Source: Actinomycetes bacterium (GTDB lineage: Bacteria > Actinomycetota > Actinomycetes > Actinomycetales > Microbacteriaceae). Taken from it: a stretch of DNA of 35,721 nucleotides. The stretch lies in NCBI GenBank assembly GCA_023386365.1, contig JAEWJX010000051.1:1-35721 (forward strand), written 5' to 3'. A program made the position numbers and the translations under genes. Of the stretch, positions 32,386 through 35,721 are shown one piece after another. Below the pieces are notes generated by a model. The model saw only the letters and a list, made by a program, of their open reading frames with translations, ran no database searches and was not told the origin of the DNA. Each line of letters opens with the position of its first letter. The first letter of the stretch is position 1.

Positions 32386-32790
32386 TTACTTGCGGTCGGC
32401 GGCGAGCAGGTCGCGGATCTCGGCGAGCAGCTGCGTCTCGGTGGGGCCGGCCTCTTCGGGTGCGACACCCTTCTTCGCGGCCTGACGTTCGCGCAGCTTG
32501 TTCACCGGCAGCACCATCACGAAGTAGACGATCGCGGCGACGATGACGAAGTTGAGCGCCGCGCCGATCACCGCACCGAAGAAGATCGTGGCGGTACCGC
32601 CCGAGGTGGTGGGGATGTAGACGGGGAACGCTTCGTTCAGAGTCGCGGCATCGAACAGCGCGCCGATGGCCGGATTGATGACGGCGGTGACGATCGAGTT
32701 CACGATGGCGGTGAACGCGGCACCGATCACGACGGCGACCGCCAGATCGATCACGTTCCCACGCAGGATGAAGTCGCGGAAGCCCTTCAT
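32386..32790 (-). CDS. mscL: large-conductance mechanosensitive channel MscL
   Basis: A 134-residue MscL, the pentameric emergency valve of the membrane opened by hypo-osmotic shock. The N-terminal helix and TM1 are MKGFRDFILRGNVIDLAVAV, then VIGAAFTAIVNSIVTAVINP. The periplasmic loop has YIPTTSGGTATIFFG, TM2 is ALNFVIVAAIVYFVMVLPVN, and the C-terminal helix bundle ends LLAEIRDLLAADRK. The start at 32790 fits the family; an upstream ATG at 32802 overlaps the FmdB stop (ATGA) and would add four residues. It is in line with the FmdB-like and 5-FCL genes, the order also known in Mycobacterium. Confidence 0.96.
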   Translation of the reverse strand: MKGFRDFILRGNVIDLAVAVVIGAAFTAIVNSIVTAVINPAIGALFDAATLNEAFPVYIPTTSGGTATIFFGAVIGAALNFVIVAAIVYFVMVLPVNKLRERQAAKKGVAPEEAGPTETQLLAEIRDLLAADRK

Positions 32791-32798
32791 GGTGTCTC

Positions 32799-33080
32799 TC
32801 ATTCTGTCGAGGCGGAGGTGGTGCTCGCCGCCGCGGGCGCAGCGGCGCTCGACGAGCTCGACGAGCCCGAGGTCCCGGATGAGGAAGACGAAGAAGAAGT
32901 AGAAGACCGCGAGTCGGTGCGGTAGAAGCCCGACCCGTTGAAGGTCACCCCGACGGCGCTGAACAGCTTGCGCAGACGGCCGCCGCAGGTGGGGCACTCG
33001 GTGAGGGAGTCGTCGGTGAAGGCCTGCTGGATGTCGAACGCGTTCGCGCAGTCCGTGCAGCGGTAGGAGTAGGTAGGCAT
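32799..33080 (-). CDS. FmdB-family zinc-ribbon protein (Ruc-like)
   Basis: A 93-residue protein with an N-terminal zinc ribbon: MPTYSYRCTDC, with C8-x2-C11, and ECPTCGG, with C29-x2-C32. A low-complexity Ser/Ala/Thr tail (about 57-93) with long Ser runs follows. In M. tuberculosis the gene at this place next to 5-FCL encodes Ruc (Rv0991c), a redox-regulated chaperone whose cysteines bind zinc and whose tail is disordered. This gene is likely the counterpart; that function is inferred. The ATG is 8 bp after the 5-FCL stop, with no strong SD, and the stop overlaps a possible mscL ATG. Confidence 0.85.
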   Translation of the reverse strand: MPTYSYRCTDCANAFDIQQAFTDDSLTECPTCGGRLRKLFSAVGVTFNGSGFYRTDSRSSTSSSSSSSGTSGSSSSSSAAAPAAASTTSASTE

Positions 33081-33087
33081 GACTGGT

Positions 33088-33675
33088 TCAGGGTACGGGG
33101 AATGCGGTGATCCCGCTCGGGGCCACCACACCGTTCACGGGCATGTCATGACGTTCCGTGGGCACCTCGTCGACCAGCTCGTCGTCGTAGATGACGGCGT
33201 ACACGGGCGGGCACCCTTCCATCGAGCCGAGGGTCTTGTCGAAGTAGCCGCGGCCCCACCCCATCCGCATGCCGTCGCGGGCGACGCACGCGGCGGGCAC
33301 CAGGATCAGGTCGACCCCGTTGATCGCGATCGGGCCGAGCAGTTCGCTGGTGGGGGTCGGCATCCCGAGGATGTCCTGCTCTTCGTCTTCGCCGTCGTAG
33401 GGCGCCCAGTCGAGCAGCCCGTCGGCGCGCGACACCGGCAACAGGATGCGGATGCCGCGCCCGTCCGCCCAGCGCAGGAACTCTCGGGTGTCGGGCTCGT
33501 CGGGGGTCGACAGGTATGCGGCCATGAAGCCGACATCGAGGTCGGTGGCGAGCTGCACCAGGTGACCGGTGATGGCGTCCGCCGCCTGCTCCCGTTCGGT
33601 GCTGGTGCGGATGCGGCGGCGCTCGCGCAGCTCCGCGCGGAGGGCGCGTTTCAGGTTGCCGGGTTCATCTGCCAC
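33088..33675 (-). CDS. 5-formyltetrahydrofolate cyclo-ligase
   Basis: A 195-residue cytoplasmic enzyme that converts 5-formyl-THF to 5,10-methenyl-THF with ATP. The N-terminal basic segment NLKRALRAELRERRRI binds ATP phosphates. MAAYLSTPDEPDTREFL and the C-terminal MGWGRGYFDKTL (the conserved GxGxGYYD-type motif) are present. The GTG at 33675 is chosen because the upstream frame is not coding-like and TACAAT lies 7 nt before it, implying a leaderless mRNA. It is divergent from galU across 60 bp. Confidence 0.92.
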   Translation of the reverse strand: MADEPGNLKRALRAELRERRRIRTSTEREQAADAITGHLVQLATDLDVGFMAAYLSTPDEPDTREFLRWADGRGIRILLPVSRADGLLDWAPYDGEDEEQDILGMPTPTSELLGPIAINGVDLILVPAACVARDGMRMGWGRGYFDKTLGSMEGCPPVYAVIYDDELVDEVPTERHDMPVNGVVAPSGITAFPVP

Positions 33676-33682
33676 GTCACCG

Positions 33683-33688
33683 ATTGTA
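33683..33688 (-). promoter_or_regulatory. -10 element TACAAT, leaderless start of 5-FCL gene
   Basis: TACAAT on the minus strand ends 7 nt before the GTG at 33675. It is a near-consensus -10. Confidence 0.55.
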
Positions 33689-33722
33689 AGAGGCACGTAA
33701 CCTGCGGCGGGGAGGCGCGGGT

Positions 33723-33728
33723 TAGCCT
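33723..33728 (+). promoter_or_regulatory. -10 element TAGCCT, possible leaderless start of galU
   Basis: TAGCCT ends 7 nt before the ATG at 33736. A GAGG at 33729-33732 could alternatively be a close SD site. Confidence 0.4.
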
Positions 33729-33735
33729 GAGGTGC

Positions 33736-34671
33736 ATGGCTACTCCCGCTCCCATCACGAAAGCCGTCATCCCCGTCGCCGGTCTGGGCACACGATTCCT
33801 GCCCGCCACCAAGGCGATGCCGAAGGAAATGCTCCCCGTCGTCGATAAGCCGGCCATCCAGTACGTGGTCGAGGAGGCGGTGGCTGCAGGGCTTCACGAC
33901 GTGCTCATGATCACCGGCCGCAACAAGGCCGCCCTCGAGAACCACTTCGACCGGGTGGGTGAACTGGAGGCGGTGCTCGCCAACAAGGGCGACGACGAGA
34001 AGCTGGAGAAGGTCGACTACTCGACGCGCCTCGCCGACGTGCACTACGTACGTCAGGGCGACCCGAAGGGTCTCGGGCACGCCGTGCTGCGGGCGAAGAT
34101 GCATGTCGGCCGCGAACCGTTCGCGGTGCTGCTCGGTGACGACATCATCGACAACCGCGACGTGCTGCTGTCGCGCATGCTCGAGGTGCAGCACCAGCGG
34201 CACACCACCGTGGTGGCCCTCCTCGAGGTCGACCCGTCGCAGACGCACCTGTACGGCATCGCCACCGTCGAACCGACGGAGGAGGACGACGTGGTGCACA
34301 TCACGGGTCTCGTCGAGAAGCCGGCCCCCGGTGAGTCGCCGTCGAACTACGCCATCATCGGCCGCTACGTGCTGCGCCCGGAGATCTTCGAGGTTCTGGA
34401 GCGCACCGCCCCCGGCAAGGGCGGCGAGATCCAACTGACCGACGCGCTGCAGGAGCTCGCCACCGGCCCCAGCTGGGCGGGCGGCGTGTACGGGGTCGTG
34501 TTCCGTGGTCGCCGCTACGACACCGGCGACCGCCTCGACTACCTGAAGGCGATCGTGCAGCTCGCCAGCGACCGCGACGACCTGGGTCCCGACTTCCGTC
34601 CGTGGCTGCAGGAGTTCGCGTCGAGCCTTCCGCGCGACGAACAGGGTTGGCAGGGCGGCGAAGACGGCTGA
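33736..34671 (+). CDS. galU: UTP-glucose-1-phosphate uridylyltransferase
   Basis: A 311-residue nucleotidyltransferase that makes UDP-glucose from UTP and glucose-1-phosphate for cell-envelope sugars. Motifs in order: nucleotide loop IPVAGLGTRFLPATKAMPKEMLPVVDKP (about 11-38), IQYVVEEAVAAG, GLGHAVLRAK, LLGDDII (metal-binding), VEKPAPGESPSNYAIIGRY and the late GRRYDTGDRLDYLKA. All family residues are present and length is normal. Divergent from 5-FCL and followed by a RimJ-like acetyltransferase, as in Mycobacterium. Confidence 0.96.
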   Translation: MATPAPITKAVIPVAGLGTRFLPATKAMPKEMLPVVDKPAIQYVVEEAVAAGLHDVLMITGRNKAALENHFDRVGELEAVLANKGDDEKLEKVDYSTRLADVHYVRQGDPKGLGHAVLRAKMHVGREPFAVLLGDDIIDNRDVLLSRMLEVQHQRHTTVVALLEVDPSQTHLYGIATVEPTEEDDVVHITGLVEKPAPGESPSNYAIIGRYVLRPEIFEVLERTAPGKGGEIQLTDALQELATGPSWAGGVYGVVFRGRRYDTGDRLDYLKAIVQLASDRDDLGPDFRPWLQEFASSLPRDEQGWQGGEDG

Positions 34672-34697
34672 ATGGCCGTAAACCCCTGAGCGCCCAG

Positions 34698-34703
34698 TAG
34701 TCT
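34698..34703 (+). promoter_or_regulatory. -10 element TAGTCT, leaderless start
   Basis: TAGTCT ends 8 nt before the ATG at 34712. No SD site lies between galU and this gene. Confidence 0.45.
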
Positions 34704-34711
34704 GGCGCGCG

Positions 34712-35359
34712 ATGGCCACACCCACGCTCAGCGACGGACCGGTGACGATCCGTCCCATCCGCATCCGGGATGCGCGCGCGCTCGAGAACGAGCTGGTGCG
34801 CAACCGCGGTTGGTTGCGCCAGTGGGAGGCGACGAACCCGCACGGGCCTGCCGGATTCGACGTGAAGGCGTCGATCCGTTCCCTGCAGTCGCACGCGCGC
34901 ACCGGAGGCGGCCTTCCGTTCGCGGTCGAGTTCGGCGGCGAGTTCGCCGGCCAGTTGAACGTGTCGTCGATCTCGTACGGGTCGCTGTCGTCGGCGACGA
35001 TCGGCTACTGGGTGGCGGAACGGTTCGCCGGCCACGGGGTGACGCCGACGGCCGTCGCGCTGGCCACCGACTACTGCTTCTTCACGTTGGGGTTGCACCG
35101 GATGGAGATCTGCATCCGTCCCGAGAACGCGCCCAGCCTGCGGGTGGTGCAGAAGCTGGGGTTCCGGTACGAGGGGCTGCGTCGCCGCTACATCCACATC
35201 AACGGCGACTGGCGCGACCACTTCTGCTTCGGCCTGGTGGTCGAGGAGGTGCCGCAGGGTGTGCTGCGTCGTTGGCTCGACGGGCGCGCCCCGGAGAGTG
35301 TGGCGCGCATCCCCGACGCCGACCTGCAGGCGGCCACCCATCCGCTGCGCCTCAGCTGA
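34712..35359 (+). CDS. RimJ/RimL-type GNAT N-acetyltransferase
   Basis: A 215-residue acetyltransferase of the ribosomal-protein-alanine type. The sequence begins DGPVTIRPIRIRDARALENEL; the central IGYWVAERFAGHGVTPTAVALATDYCF covers the acetyl-CoA loop (about 98-124); ICIRPENAPSLRVVQKLGFRYEG is the typical RimJ C-terminal strand. Ribosomal protein or another amine may be the substrate. The gene order galU-rimJ-membrane protein is conserved in Actinobacteria. The ATG follows TAGTCT by 8 nt, so it may have its own promoter 40 nt past galU. Confidence 0.92.
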   Translation: MATPTLSDGPVTIRPIRIRDARALENELVRNRGWLRQWEATNPHGPAGFDVKASIRSLQSHARTGGGLPFAVEFGGEFAGQLNVSSISYGSLSSATIGYWVAERFAGHGVTPTAVALATDYCFFTLGLHRMEICIRPENAPSLRVVQKLGFRYEGLRRRYIHINGDWRDHFCFGLVVEEVPQGVLRRWLDGRAPESVARIPDADLQAATHPLRLS

Positions 35360-35399
35360 CACCCCGGCCAGCCTGCGGGCTGCGCGCCCGATCGGCTCC

Positions 35400-35405
35400 T
35401 AACCT
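35400..35405 (+). promoter_or_regulatory. -10 element TAACCT, leaderless start
   Basis: TAACCT ends 7 nt before the ATG at 35413. Confidence 0.45.
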
Positions 35406-35412
35406 GGGCCGC

Positions 35413-35721
35413 ATGGACTTTTCGGGGGCGGGCACGGCGATCATGCTGGCGCTCGCCGCCGTGCTGTGGTTCCTCTACCTGCTGCCCACCTGGGTGCGGC
35501 GCCGCGAGTTCCTCGCCACCGAACGGAACGCCACCCGCCTGCAGCGGGCGATCCGGGTGATGGCGGAGTCGGCCGAACTGCCGGATGAGGTGCGCGTGGA
35601 GGCGAGCGCCCGGGATGCGGCGCAGCACGAGAAGCTGCTGCGCCAGGAGCGTCGCCGTGCGGATGCGGTGGCGCGTGCCGAGGCGACGGCCGCAGCCGCG
35701 CGGGCCCGCGCCGCGGAGGCC
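35413..35721 (+). CDS. membrane protein, N-terminal part (runs off window)
   Basis: The first 103 residues are in the window. One TM segment (about 6-26, AGTAIMLALAAVLWFLYLLP) is followed by a basic, helical, probably coiled-coil cytoplasmic region rich in Ala/Arg/Glu (ERNATRLQRAIRVMAESAEL; EKLLRQERRRADAVARAEA). This is the layout of the conserved actinobacterial membrane protein found after galU-rimJ (compare Rv0996). The function is unknown. The C-terminal part cannot be judged. Confidence 0.8.
   Translation, partial: MDFSGAGTAIMLALAAVLWFLYLLPTWVRRREFLATERNATRLQRAIRVMAESAELPDEVRVEASARDAAQHEKLLRQERRRADAVARAEATAAAARARAAEA

Overview
The window is from a high-GC Gram-positive actinobacterium, very probably Microbacteriaceae (Microbacterium/Leifsonia-like). 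The signs are strong GC3 bias, dense packing, many GTG starts, frequent GGATGC/GCATCC hexamers inside genes, several family-typical genes (CHAP protein with a long Ala/Pro N-terminus, DUF4011-type helicase-like protein), and a galU block ordered as in Mycobacterium (mscL, FmdB/Ruc-like, 5-FCL, galU, rimJ-like, membrane protein). I cannot name a species from sequence alone.

Layout. 1-2.9 kb: a UUCG-loop terminator with a possible small ORF, an HNH endonuclease, a secreted CHAP cell-wall hydrolase and a small membrane protein. 2.9-4.7 kb: tRNA-Arg(CCU) followed by a 1.66-kb islet bounded by an exact 22-bp copy of the tRNA 3' end, with a third partial copy inside; its genes are short and unfamiliar. 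4.7-7.0 kb: a DEAD-box RNA helicase, a further 14-bp tRNA-end remnant and two tiny membrane-protein genes. 7.0-13.7 kb: a duplicated-domain lipoprotein convergent with a 1,966-codon Ig-repeat surface protein that carries a polytopic membrane domain at its N-terminus. 13.8-15.5 kb: two VOC proteins around a winged-helix regulator/membrane-protein pair with a perfect 14-bp inverted-repeat operator. 15.6-19.8 kb: an amino-acid permease, an M20 dipeptidase and a Dcu-type dicarboxylate transporter, probably one unit for peptide and amino-acid use. 19.9-24.9 kb: a sugar ABC importer (binding lipoprotein, two permeases) with a GH1 beta-glucosidase, divergent from a TetR regulator with an operator between them; no ATPase gene is present, so a shared MsiK-like ATPase is likely. 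25-28 kb: small genes (DUF488, SLC13/ArsB-like permease, GNAT, SHOCT protein) and a 180-bp repeat element. 28.1-32.1 kb: a large DUF4011-type helicase/nuclease homologue whose Walker A lysine, Walker B glutamate and apparent nuclease residues are all replaced. 32.4-35.7 kb: mscL, FmdB/Ruc-like, 5-FCL, divergent galU, rimJ-like acetyltransferase and the start of a membrane protein.

Regulation. Twelve genes that head transcription units have TANNNT ending 6-8 nt before the start codon and no convincing Shine-Dalgarno site in most cases. This is the layout expected of leaderless transcripts in Actinobacteria. It recurs on both strands and is the clearest window-wide regulatory signal.

The most unusual items are the apparently catalytically dead helicase-nuclease, the tandem tRNA-Arg islet, the giant protein with a possible internal secreted start, the 37-bp operator overlapping a leaderless promoter, and the 180-bp repeat element.
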